A stretch of 64,000 nucleotides of DNA, taken from Forficula auricularia (lineage: Eukaryota > Arthropoda > Insecta > Dermaptera > Forficulidae). Position 1 is the first letter of the stretch; the number at the start of each line of letters is the position of its first letter. Location of the stretch: assembly GCA_024734495.1 (NCBI GenBank), contig JALMQS010000411.1, positions 471,725 through 535,724 on the forward strand, in the 5' to 3' direction. The position numbers and the translations under genes were made by a program. The notes under the pieces were generated by a model. That model was not told the origin of the DNA, ran no database searches, and was given only the letters and a program-made list of their open reading frames with translations. Shown here piece by piece: positions 1 through 12,426 of the stretch.

Positions 1-656
1 AAAAAGTGTTTTGTTTCCATCTTTTTTTCGAAATATCTCAAAAATGGCTGAAACTATTTTGATTAAAAAAATTGAGCGAAACCATGGCATGTCGCTCTAC
101 AAAAAATCCCTAATAAGTGAACATCAAAAAAAATTATATTTTTCGAGATAATAATTGTTTTGTCAAAATGTCAATTAGTTAAGTTAGTCTGTGCGTTACC
201 AAATATTGTGGACGAGCTAGCCCAAAAACTAGTGTGAATATCGAAATCAAATTTAACACGTAGTTTTGGTCCATTGAGATTAAGAGCTGATTAGATTTTG
301 GTGCATATCGACCCAAAATTAAGGGGGGGGTGGTTAAAAATAAAAAAAATCAAGGCCATTTGACCAAACTCAACCAAATTTTGTACATAATCAGCGGGAC
401 CACAGAAGACTAAAAATGCAAAAACTAACCGCCCGAAATGGGGGGGGTGTAGGGTGAAAAAACTAAAATCTTGGCCATTTACCAAACTCAACCAAATTTT
501 GTATACATAATCAGTGGGCCCCCAGGAGTCTAAAAATGCAAAAACTAACCCCCTCCCCTACGTGATTATAAATAATTTTATTAAATATAAGTGAGGGGCC
601 AGGTTATATGGTAAAGTCAAGTGGATGGCCACATCAGAACACGTCAGCTTATTTTT
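1..656 (+). repeat. Family A TIR-type repeat, copy 1 (cut by window edge)
   Basis: A non-coding repeat shared with 48439..49140 (same orientation) and 58850..59883 (opposite orientation). All copies share a left part with TTTTTTCGAAATATCTCA and AAATTGAGCGAAACC. The middle has G-runs and two repeats of a block containing CAAACTCAACCAAATTTTG. The right end reads GTATGGTAAAGTCAAGTGG, followed by GGCCACATCA. The complete copies begin with ACCATACAG, so the ends are short inverted repeats (ACCATACA and TGTATGGT). I see no coding capacity. Probably a non-autonomous DNA element, superfamily unknown. It presumably lies in an SPT5 intron. Confidence 0.65.
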
Positions 657-831
657 TTTTTTTAATATTTTTTATTTGCTTTCTGCAAACAATACTCTCT
701 TTGATTTACTCTTGAAAATCAACAACTCTGCTTTCTCTACAAGAAAATCTTTTCACTTATTATCATTCCAAATATTCATTAATAAATGGAAGATATTTTA
801 TAAATTGTTTGATATTTGATTAAAAATTTCA

Positions 832-2490
832 TTCTTCTTCTTCTTCTTCTTCTTATTTTTAAACCTATAGGTTTGTTTCTTCCAGAACGTCATACCATCT
901 CTTCTTAGGACGACCTCTACTTCTTATTCCAACCGGCTTGTTTGTCATCACTTTCTTTACCAGTCGGTCTTCTGGCATTCTTCTCACATGCGCATACCAT
1001 TCCGCTCTTCTTCTTTTAACCCATTCGCCCACCTTTTGTATTCCACATTTTTCTCTAATATCTTCACTCTTCATCCTATCGAGCCTGGTCACGTTCATTA
1101 TCCTTCGTAATGTCTTCATTTCAGTCGTTTCCAATAATTGAGAAGTTTTTGCAGTATCGGGTCTTGTCTCTGCTGCGTAAGTTAATATTGGACGTACTAC
1201 GGTTTTGTAGACTCGTACCTTGGCCTCCGTTCTTAAATATTGATTTGACCAGATTGCATTGTTAAGGCAACCCGATATTTTTGAGGCTCTTATTGCCTGA
1301 TGTCTTACCTCTGTTTCTAGGTCTTGATGAGAGGTCATTTGGATGCCAAGGTATGTGAAGGACATGACTTGTTCGACAATGGTATCGTACAGTTGTAGTT
1401 TGCATCGGAGTGGTGATTTAGAGATTGTCAGTGTTTTGGTCTTCTTGGTTGACAGAGTGAGACCGAATTTATGCGCAACACAGCTAAATTTATACAGGAG
1501 GCGCTGGAGGGAATCTTCATCTTCTGCAACGAGTGCTGCATCGTCTGCGTAGCAAACGCATGTTATATTCTCGTCCCCCAAGGAATATCCTTTTAGATTT
1601 TTGATTTCGCCAATAATTTCATCCATAACTATATTAAAAAGCAGCGGACTAAGGGAGTCTCCCTGCCTAATACCTTGATTCACTGGGATGCTTCCGGACA
1701 GTCTTCCTTCGATTTTTATTCTGGCGGTGTTGTTCGAGTAAATGTCCTGTATCAGGTTTATGAGATTATCTGGGATTTTAAACTTGTCCAGGATTCTTAT
1801 GACGTGCTTAAGTTGGACTTTATCGAACGCTTTTTCTATATCGATAAAACAGAAAAACGCCGGTTTGTTAAATTCGTAGGCCTTTTCGCAAAGCTGTCTA
1901 ATGGCGAATATAGCGTCGACACAGGATCGACCTTTCCTGAAGCCTTGTTGCTCGTCATGCAAGTTTATTAGTTGTGAAAGTTTATTACTTATTATTTTTG
2001 TGGTGAGCTTAAGGTGAGTATTTAGGAGATTAATTCCACGGTAGTTGTTGGGGTTGAGTTTTTCGCCCTTCTTGAATATTGGGACCACTATGTTTGTTTT
2101 CCACTCTTCAGGAATTGCCGATATTCTAAATACTTGATCGATTAGTATATATATTTGCTCCCAGAGATGTGGTCCTCCGTATTTTAGCATTTCATTAGTA
2201 ATCTCGTCCTCGCCGGCAGATTTCCTGTTTTTTATCAGCTTTAACGTGTTGTCAATCTCCATTTTTGATACAGCCACGCACGAGTTTCCCTGATCTCTCC
2301 TGTTAACTTCCTCTGGTGTTCCAGCATATAGATTCTCAAAATATTCAATCCAAGTTTTTTCATCTATGTGATGTGGAATTACATACTCTAGGATCTCTTT
2401 TTTTTGGTTTTGTATCATTCGCCATATTTTTCTTTGCTGCCCATAGAAGTCTCTTTCCAGGTTTTTGGTTTCATTCGAATGTTTTTAATC
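832..2490 (-). mobile_element. 5'-truncated RTE-like non-LTR retrotransposon
   Basis: The body encodes reverse transcriptase on the - strand. The 3' end (low coordinates) finishes in a (GAA)n tail, seen on the + strand as a TTC repeat at 834..853; short tandem-repeat tails instead of poly-A are typical of RTE-type LINEs. Reading frame continues upstream of the first ATG to about 2487, encoding ERDFYGQQRKIWR. The apurinic-type endonuclease expected upstream is missing, so the copy is 5' truncated. It sits antisense about 200 bp before an SPT5 exon. Confidence 0.85.
865..2418 (-). CDS. Reverse transcriptase (RTE-like LINE), open frame
   Basis: 517 codons with no internal stop. It copies element RNA into DNA during retrotransposition. 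Visible motifs in order: the finger motif NPNNYRGINLLNT (about residues 122-134); motif A with FCFIDIEKAFDKV (about 190-202); motif B with QGIRQGDSLSPLLFN (about 249-263); and the catalytic YADDAALVAE box (about 290-299). The C-terminus has the RRAEWYAHVRRM and RGRPKKRWYD block usual for this LINE group. The ATG used is only the first in frame: coding similarity continues upstream, so this is the C-terminal part of a longer polyprotein lacking its endonuclease. The open frame and intact YADD suggest a fairly recent insertion. The clade name is inference from motif style. Confidence 0.85.
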   Translation of the reverse strand: MIQNQKKEILEYVIPHHIDEKTWIEYFENLYAGTPEEVNRRDQGNSCVAVSKMEIDNTLKLIKNRKSAGEDEITNEMLKYGGPHLWEQIYILIDQVFRISAIPEEWKTNIVVPIFKKGEKLNPNNYRGINLLNTHLKLTTKIISNKLSQLINLHDEQQGFRKGRSCVDAIFAIRQLCEKAYEFNKPAFFCFIDIEKAFDKVQLKHVIRILDKFKIPDNLINLIQDIYSNNTARIKIEGRLSGSIPVNQGIRQGDSLSPLLFNIVMDEIIGEIKNLKGYSLGDENITCVCYADDAALVAEDEDSLQRLLYKFSCVAHKFGLTLSTKKTKTLTISKSPLRCKLQLYDTIVEQVMSFTYLGIQMTSHQDLETEVRHQAIRASKISGCLNNAIWSNQYLRTEAKVRVYKTVVRPILTYAAETRPDTAKTSQLLETTEMKTLRRIMNVTRLDRMKSEDIREKCGIQKVGEWVKRRRAEWYAHVRRMPEDRLVKKVMTNKPVGIRSRGRPKKRWYDVLEETNL

Positions 2491-2696
2491 TGAAAACATT
2501 TTAAAGGTTAAATTTTCAACATATTCGACCGAGATCCTTTATAAAACTAACATTCAGGAGGTGGTGAGACATAATATATCTATGGAATGGCCACTGGCAA
2601 CAATTTCAGAGTTGTAATAATGTCTATATAATAGTAACATAAACTCCTATTAATACATATATTCTGTGATGGATCATTGCATTTTTTTTTATTTAG

Positions 2697-2889
2697 ATAT
2701 ATTTACATCGAGGCATATAAACAGCCTCATGTAAAAGCTGCAATTGAAAATGTAGCAAATCTTAGATTAGGAAAATGGAATCAAATGATGGTGCCTATCA
2801 AAGAAATGACTGACGTTCTCAGAGTTGTAAAAGAACAAGCAGGAATACGTGCGAAGCAGTGGGTGCGCTTAAAAAGAAGCATATACAAG
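2697..2889 (+). CDS. Spt5: SPT5 exon: end of NGN domain
   Basis: The acceptor is ATTTAG before 2697 and the donor is GTAACA at 2890. After one base of a split codon (Gly expected) it encodes 64 residues starting [17 protein letters not shown] and ending [10 protein letters not shown]. This is the strongly conserved NGN segment that contacts SPT4 and the polymerase clamp, with [10 protein letters not shown] in the middle. It ends in phase 0. Confidence 0.96.
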
Positions 2890-5800
2890 GTAACATTTGA
2901 TTATATTTCATAAATGATTTTTTTTTTCATTGGGAATAGTATCGAAGAGCGTCTCCACTTATTTTCTATGATATAAAATAAATATCACAATTAATAATTC
3001 TCTTCCTTAATCTTGCATAATTAAAAAAAAAATTGAAATTGTAAATAAAATTAAATTTTTTTCACTTTTTCATTTGAACCCATCTTCGGTTATTAAAACA
3101 AAGTAAACTCTCCTCTAAGGCGACTGTGGGTCAGTAGTGTCGGGCCGCTGGCCTGAAATACGCTGGTTCAAGAACGTGTCTCGGCAGATATTTGCAGCCG
3201 CCGCCTCCTCTTGGAAAGCAATGGCAACCTACCAAGAGTTTAATTGCCTAGTAACCTCTTCAAACTAGCCGTTCGGAACCGGCGTTAAAAAGTAGGTCCC
3301 GTATATCTGTGTAAAAACAGCTAAACACACTCAGCACAGGTATATGTGGAGAGGGGCCAAAACGTCAGGGAGACCTGATATGGCACTTAAAAGAAGAAAC
3401 TCTCTTCTCCACACCATTCGCAAAATTAACATTTCATGCAATGTACAATAAAATTAAAATTATAATCACAATCAAAGAGACATAAATGAAAGTCAAAGAG
3501 AGAAAACAAATAACAATTACATGATTGTAACATGTTTTTTGTATATGTATAACTCTATATATAAATTATATTCACTGGAGATTCAGATAGACTTAAAGAG
3601 AATTTAGAAACTTGAAAAATGAAAGAGATTAAATATTGAAAAATTATTTTTACCAACTATCTTTGAAAATAATAAGTTACTAAATACAGTCTTTATATTG
3701 ACCTCTAAGTTTAAAATCAAACTGAGTGTTCAATTTTGCGTTCAATCTATTTATATATAATTAACCATAAGTTTCCTGTATTTGATTCGATCGTGAATCG
3801 AAAGCAGGCGATTTTTGTCAAATATTAAGTGAAAATAATATCTGAATTTACCTATATATTTCTAACTTGAAATAATGAAGTTAAATAAAATTTATAATTT
3901 TCTCATTGGTATATCAAAGAATAATTAACATATTAACAATGGATTATAGCTAAATGGAGTCTTAAGACTGGACCAAGCAGACTCCAATAGCTTCAACCAG
4001 CAGTAGTCTTGCGATATATATCTTGTTTAAAAGACGCGATCAAAAACAATTCTCGTTAATATGTTAATTATTCTTTGATATATTAATGAGAAAATTATAA
4101 ATTTTATTTATATATAAACTCTCCAATATGAATTTCTTATAGGTGTTTTTTTCTTGCTGGAGTACTTCAAAATTTTCTTCTCTCACGCTGTGGCTTGTCT
4201 CTATTGCATGTTTTGTCAAACCAGAGTGTAAGATATTATTGTTCTTTATCGCATATTTGTGTTGGTATCCGGTTATTAAGTCTCTGTTTTGTCTTACCAA
4301 TATATAACTCACTGCAATCACATTTATACATGTATATCAAATTAGTTGATTCCGATTTTTTAACTTTGTCCTTCAATTTGTCTAGTAAATTTGATATTTT
4401 TCTTTCACAAGAATGGACTAACTTGAATTTTTATCTCCTCATCCGTGATTAAATTGTTTATGAAACTATTATTGAAGCATATATAAGGTAATGTGATATT
4501 TATTTAGTTAATGATGTCTCATTATTATCTTTGATGATCTTATGTGATTTTTTCTTCTTTCATACTTTTTTTTTATATAAAATAAACTAAAAGAGATATC
4601 GGCATATATATTTTTTTTAATGATAATATTTCTCCAGGTTAACCAAAAATTATATCAAAATTAAACAAAAGTTGGACTTGTTTTGAAAATGACTATTAGT
4701 GAGTCCAATTTTTTTTCTACGCTTGAACCTATCTTGAAGAACCGAACTCGGCCATTCAAGATCAATGTTATTAACTTTTATTTTATTTTATTATATTATT
4801 CGATAAAATATATTTTTTAAATTCAAATAGTGTTTACAATAATGATTGATTAATTTATTTTACATTAATCCGCAGAGAAATACTATCATTAAAAAAGAAA
4901 CAAAAACATGTCGATATCTCTTTTACTAGTTTATTTCTTATCATAAAAATTAGATGGAGCCTTTGTTCGATACATTTACATCTTTATTTAATAAAAATTT
5001 TAATCGATAATATTATATATCATGTTCTAAGGACGATATTGCTCAAGTTGATTATGTAGATCTTTCACAAAATCAAGTAAGTTTGAGATTATTACCTCGG
5101 ATTGATTACACACGACTTCGAGGTGCTCTTCGTCAAACTCAAAAAGAAGATGATTCATTAAAACGTAAGAAAAAACGTCGCCCCGTTGCTAAACCTTTTG
5201 ACCCGGAAGCAATCAAAAGGATTGGTGGTGAAATTGCTTCTGATGGTGATTTTCTGGTATTTGAAGGAAATAGGTAAATGTCATATTAACAATCAAATTA
5301 TCTCTACATTTATTTTAGGAGGTATTTTTATTTTTTTTTTTTTATTTTATATATTAAAAATATTTTTAGTAAAATTGGAGTAATTTTTGGAGACGGACTG
5401 ATAAGTGAAGTTGAGTGGATATTGATGAAGCAGTCCAAAAAAATTACTACATCATAATTCTGCTGAGAATGAAATACAATATATTATTGTTACTGCCACT
5501 GAAAGAGGAGACAGAGGGGAATGTCGCATTAGATTTCCTTCACTGACTTTTCAAAACCCTGAAGAAGGAGGAAAAGCCTCCGAAACGTCAGTTTATGAAT
5601 AAACATAAAAAGATAGTATAAATTATCTTCTTTTTTGGACTGCCTCATCAATATCCACTCAAATTTTTAGTAAAATTTATACTCTGATGCTAACATTTCG
5701 CTGTACTTTGTGTCGGTATCTTTAGGCTTTTATTAAAAGGAAACATGGTTTTTAGTATAGTTATAAATCCAACTTTGAGTTAGCAAAAAAAGAAAATACC

Positions 5801-8800
5801 TCATGAAATGAATCTAAAGATAAAACTTAAATTGCGAACCATTAAGAATTTACAAAAATCAAAATGTTATTTTATGTATTTATTGATAGATTCCATCCTT
5901 CCCTTTTCGGGAAATATACAAATACTAAACATTTAAATTGGTCGCATCCTCTTCACAATTAATTTGTTTAAAATTCTCTAATTCAAACAATTCTGTTGAT
6001 TTGTTATAAGAATTTCATTTTATTTTATTTCTTTTTTGTATGTTTTTAGGTATACCCGTAAAGGATTTCTCTACAAAAATTTTGCTATGCATGCCATTGT
6101 GGCTGACGGTATTAAACCAACTTTATCTGAATTGGAAAAATTTGAAGAGGCTCCTGAAGGGCTCAATTTGGATATTACAGCAACAGCAAATACTACTAAA
6201 GAAGATGGTTCCACTCATAATTTTTCAGCTGGTGATAATGTTATTGTTTCGGAGGGTGAATTGATGCACTTACAGGTAAATTTTTGGATAATTCAAATAT
6301 TATAATAAAGTTAATTAATATTAAAAATAATTATATTCAACACCTATCAATTAATCTTGTCACCCAAATTTCGAAAATTATTTTTTCATTGCCCTTGAGA
6401 CGTAATCCCAACGAGCCTTTTGTTTATAACAGAGGTGACTAGACTTTTTGCAGCAAGAGCCTTAGTTTTTATATACTCACTAGCTACGGGCGTGCCTTCA
6501 GCACGCCCTCTACACCTAAGCCCTCTGGGCTGGTTGCCCTGGCGGGCAGCTTCTCGAGACGGCCAAAAGTATGTTTGGGATATAATTTTGTTTTACTGTT
6601 CCACATATGAATGATTGATTTTCCCCAAAAAAATTTATCTTAAAAAATAGATAAAAAACAAAACATTTATTTATTAAATAATTTATCTTATGAATTTACA
6701 TACAATTGGTGGTTATTCAAACATGAGTTTAGAAATAAGAAATAATTTAATTAGAAATATTAGAAAAGTCTGAGGAAGAGAAGAGGTCAGATGAGGGGGG
6801 ACACACTGAGACACAGGGGATTGCTTAGGGATATCTTGGAAGGGGAAATGGGAAAGAAAGGGGGAAGAGGAAGGCCCAGATTAAAATATTTAGACCAAAT
6901 AATTGAATTGGGGATATGGGATGATTTAGAGAGGTCAAACAGCTGGCGGGGGACAGAGCCGAGTGGAGACGGATGGTTGCGTCGATCCAGTCTTAGGACT
7001 GTGTACTTAATGATGATGATGAGAAATATGTGTATTTACAATTATTAAACTTTTCAGAAAAAGTATAGATTATTGGTCAATGTAGTTTTTTAATTCAATT
7101 ATTAATTTCAAAAAATTAATTTATAGTTGATAAATTTCAAATTACCCTTTATTTAAAAAGGATCTATAAAAAAAATTTATAAATGAATTTACAATTGGTG
7201 GTTATTTAAACATGAGTTTAGAACTAAGAAAATAATAATAAATAATTTAATTAGAAATATTTGTACTTACATTTATTAAATTCTCCGAAAAGGTATAGAT
7301 TGATGGTCACTATAATTTATTAAAATAAGTTTACAAAAATAAAAAGTTGATCTACTAACATTCGCTTATTCTAAAATGGAGTTTGCCTTTTAAAATAATA
7401 CGATTATAATTTTGGTACAAAACCCAGAATTCACTGGGGGAGTTTCCAGTGGTGCCAACACTTGAATTTTTCCGTCTAAGATAGATGTCAAAAGCTTAAA
7501 TGCTATTTATTTAAAGAAATATTGTTAAATTTAACAATTAATAAATAAAAATAATTTAATTCTTTCTTATTTTAATTTATTATTATTAATAAATTTACAA
7601 TTAAAAATAAATAGCAAATTTAAAAAAGATATCAAAAAAGAGTAAAAGCAATCTTGTAAGTCCCCTTTTTTAAGCGCCAAAAGGGTTGCCCCACTCTGCT
7701 TACCTCTTCCTCCCCTATTTTAGTTATTTGAGCGCTCCCAGGGCGCAGCACTCAACGAATATTGACCCGGGGATTTTAAAATATAATTTGATTCCGTCTA
7801 ATCGGCTTTTAATTAAAAGTGCAATAGATCAATATTAATATAATTAATATTATAATATAATAAATATTATTAATATTATTTACAATATTTTTATTAAATC
7901 AAACCACGTAATAGAACCGAATATGTGCAAATCGACTCCGGTTCGGTTAATAATATATTCAGTTCGGCTCGATTGGGTTCGTATAGCTCTTTTTCGGGCT
8001 GGCATTTAGACGGTTCCGGTGGCTGACGCCAACCGAACCATCTAAATGCCAGCCCGAAAAGGAGCTATACGAACCCAACCGAGCCGAACTGAATATATAT
8101 TAACCGAACCTCCGAAAGTTTAGTCCGGGCGGGGTGTTTCGGGCTCCCATTTTTTTTCTAATCAAACACACATTGAAAACCGAACCAGCCAATCGTCGGG
8201 CGGGGTGTGTTTCGGGCTCCCATTTTTTTTTTCTAATCAAACACACATTGAAAACCGAACAGCCAATCTTCGGATATAAATAATAGTGGAAAAAAGCATC
8301 TTGGACTCTTGTATTTCAGTGAAGAAAAAAAATGAGGGCATCTGATTTTCGGTTCAGCTAAAAGTATTACTGTATATTTAATTGAATATAATGGAGGACA
8401 GCCCAGGGGTGGTGAGGAAAGAAAAAATTAACACATATCAAATAAGGTGTAATTTATTGGAAAGGAGGAAGGATTTCAATAAATTACACTTTATTTGATA
8501 TGTGTTAATTTTTTCTTTCCTTACTACCCCTGGGCTGCCTTCCATTACATTCAATTAAAAGTTCTAGCAGTCTGAAAATTTCGTTGCAAAAAAATTGCTC
8601 TATATCTTATAAAAACAGTGTCAATTGAAAAAGTATTTTTAATGAGACTCCTTTTATATGAACTATATATTTTCAAATGAGCGATTTGAATTCCCACTCT
8701 CTTTTATTATAATATATATTAAAATAATGATTTATCGCCAAGTTTACATACATTAGTTCCGCGCTACAAGGGGTAACTGTGGGGGAACACTGATGACAGC

Positions 8801-11800
8801 GAACCTGGCGGTGAGAAAACATAACACCACTCGGATCCACAGCTTTGTCTGAGCCCAAAAAAGCTCTCCTTTAGGCCCTCTGTCGAAATTTTTAAAATTA
8901 CATACAAACATGTTAACAATGAAATATATATAGGTAAGGATTGCTAGTTGAAGGTCTATAAGGGCCGGTTGTATGTCTCAAAGTAAATGCTTTTTACCAC
9001 TAACCAAGGGTAGATGGTAAATGGAGGGACTGGGATGGCCAATCAGATGACAGGCACTGAAAGCTCCTGTCATCTGATTGGCCATCCCAACCCCTCCATT
9101 TACCATCTACCCTTGGTTTTAGTGGTAAAAAGCATTTACTTTGCGACATACAACCGGCCCTAATAGTCTGGCCAAACGCCTGGGCTACTCCCTTAAATCA
9201 TACTCAAGTTACTGACAGCCTGAATACCATCAACCGTGCTCATTTCCTCAGAACCAAAATTAATCCTTAATATATTATGCCCCCTGGACAATCTCTCGGC
9301 AGCGTGCTGAAATTTCTTAATAGCTAGAGAAATCTAGTGAATTGAATATTTAACCCAATACAATTTAAGTCTCAACATAATGTCTAGTAACATTTTAATT
9401 TATCGTTAAATAAAACAATACATAGAGTTAAGCTATAATTGAATTGGTCATTTTGAAAAGGGGTCATCTCTATTTTTTTAACAAAATAATTTTTTTTAAC
9501 TGGCTATTTTTCGGAGTTGGCTCACTTTTCAAACTAAATGGCAAAACACTGTCCTTGCTTAGCTGTTTAGGTGGCTAGAAATGACTCGTTTTCAAATGTA
9601 ATACATGAATGAACATACTAAGAGGCAAAAAATAAAAAGGAGATGACCCCTTTTCAAAATGACCTATTCAATTTATTTAAAGATTTCAATTTAATTCTTT
9701 GTAAAAGCTCCATCAGATTATAACAATTTTAGTATCTAGTTTTGATTTTTTATACATGGATATTTCAGTTAAGTATTTTAAATATTAAACTTCCACACAT
9801 GCTCTCGGATCAGTTTTAACAATATAAATTTATCCCCTTATAATTAGTACAATATTGAAGGAGACAATAAAGAGTGTCTCTTCTGCTGGAATTATAAATT
9901 TTATTTATTTATAACGAGACTATAGTTTCGAGGGCTTTGCCCTCTTCATCAGTCTATTATAATGGATTCACAGGAATATTAATTAATTTATATTCCTTTG
10001 AATCCATTGTAATAGACTGATGAAAGCAAGCCCTCGAAATATAGTCTCGTTATAAATAAATAAAATTTATAATTCTAGCAGAAGACACTCTTTATTGTCT
10101 CCTTCAATATATAAAAATTCTGCTACTCTCGGCAAAAAACTTTCAATTTAATTAGTACAATAGTTAGTTAGTCAAATTATTATTTACTCATTGGTCGGCC
10201 ATTCAACACCAGGTGAAATCACATCCATTTCATTCATTAATACAATCAACAATTATTTTCTATACAAAAATATAATACTTATGATTAATTCCTTAGGTAA
10301 TATAGGCTTTTTTAAACTATATCCTAATTACAGCTTCTTCTACACAACACAACAATTCTATACTTAAAGCTATTATCAATTAATAATCACTATAAAATGT
10401 ACACTAGGGTGGTCCTTATTTTGGGTATTTTCGAATTTTTACGCTGACAAGGGTATCATTCATATGGCTCGAAATAAATAAAAAAAAAATATCCCCCAAG
10501 TTTCAAGTCTTTAACTCAATTATAACCTGTGCCCCCAGCGATGTAAGTTTCTCATCTAAATAACATGGGGTTTTTTGGCATTAAAATATCAATTTTTTAT
10601 TCAGGCCAAAGTAATGGTTCAAAAAAATTTGAAACTCTGTAGACTTTATCCTTATAATACTAGCTATCCATCAGAATTATTACAGATTTTTAGCTATTAT
10701 AATTTATTTTTTTGTTAAGGGAGAATGGTGTGGATTCTTGGTGAAACATTTTAAATAAAGTAAAGAAAATTTTTAAAAAATCTTTTAGAAACTTTTAAAA
10801 TTTTCTTTACTTTATTATAATTTTTGGAGTTACAGCTAGATAAAAATACTGCTTATGTCTTAGTGTTACTCCAAAATTATAACTAGCATAAAAATCTGAG
10901 GGATAGCTACTATTATAAGGATGGGGTCTACAGAGTTTCCAAATTTTTTCAACCATTACTTTGGCGGGAATAAAAAATTGATCTTTCAATGGCAAAAACC
11001 CATGTTATTTAAATGAGAAACTTACGTACATCGCTGGGGGCACACGTTATAATTGAGATAGAGACTTGAAACTTGGGGGATATTTTTTTTTCATTTATTT
11101 CGAACCATATGACCCCTTGTCAGCGTAAAAATTCGAAAATACCCAAAATAAGGACCACCCTAATATACACTTATAATTATTTAAAAGGCCTTTAACTAGA
11201 TCCCGAATTTCCCCCAGTTATTCAAATTATTCCCAAAAACATAATACCCATGCCTCCTTGACCAATTCTCCAAATCAACCTCCACTCTTGAACCCATATT
11301 AATTGTTTTAATATCCCAACCCTCGCACCCTAATCTCTTTCCTTTGCAACCCGATCCTACATCATTCTCCGCGCTTCGTTATATTTTTTCTCGCGTGGGC
11401 CGCGTCTTCCTGTCCCCCACACTCATCGAGGATGAGTGTGCGGGGATAAGACATGAGAGCTTCTTGTGCAAGTGCTGTTCCTACCGGCTGTGGGCGATTT
11501 CAACCAAACTGCTATGCATGTCTCAGTATGGGTGCCCGGCCTTGGACCACTGGCTCGAGTTTCTACTGACTAAAGCCAAAGTCAGCATTTTTATCTCTAC
11601 CAAGTCTGATTATTCTAAAGCAGCAGTCTCCAACCTTAATATGTCCGTGAGCTTCTTTCGAAATTAAAATCAACCACTGAGGTACTTGTTACAAAAAATT
11701 TACTTATTGCTTACACAACCTTATTTATATGATAATTGATAATATTAAATGCAGGAGGAATATCAGAGTGGGAAACAACTTTTTTTAAGCGAGGAAAATG

Positions 11801-12385
11801 ATTAAATGTCTTTAGTATTATATACATTTGGAAAAGTTGTATTTTTCTTTTAAAACTGAAAATACTCTAACTTGATTCTCAATTATTGTCATTGCAGTGA
11901 TAAATTCTAATTTTTTACATGTTCCATTGTATTGGTGAAGCATTCGTAGATCAATTCTTTATATTTTCATTGTGGATATGATTACTTTTTTCATCTAGAA
12001 AGTCGATAATAACTTCCAACAATACTACAAACCTTTTCATTTATTTAATTGAAAAGTTTTTGTTTTTACGAGTAGCAGAGTTGTTGATTCACAAAGAGGT
12101 GTCCTCTGCTTGATGCAAATAAACGTACACATATACCATGGTATATCGTTGCATATATCTGTATATATCATCCATTTATTTGTTTGAGACTATAGTTTCG
12201 AAGACTTGGTCTTCATCATCAGTCTTTTTTTAAATTATAAATATTATTTTTCATGGAGTCAATACCGTATGGATATTGAAAATTTTCGATATCTATACGG
12301 TATTGATCCTCATGAAAAATAATATTTATAATTAAGAAGTCTGATGATGAAGCCAGAGTCTTGAATACCTAGTCTCAAACAAACA

Positions 12386-12426
<41 letters not shown>

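Larger units (their letters stand above)
9852..10113. mobile_element. Foldback Penelope-type repeat with two hammerhead motifs
   Basis: The arm runs ATTGAAGGAGACAATAAAGA, TGTCTTCTGCTGGAA, then TTATAACGAGACTATAGT. It is repeated inverted to 10113 around AATTAATTTATATTCC. One hammerhead core lies on each strand (9910..9960 - and 10005..10060 +). Beyond the right arm the flank AATTCTGCTACTCTCGGC also occurs at 60.9 kb and, inverted, at 38.6 and 38.8 kb, so the element is part of a larger repeat. Confidence 0.75.

Noticed and set aside
11624..11760. hAT-like end CAGTCTCCAACCTTAATATG
   Set aside because: No inverted partner or 8 bp duplication was found, so not annotated as an element.
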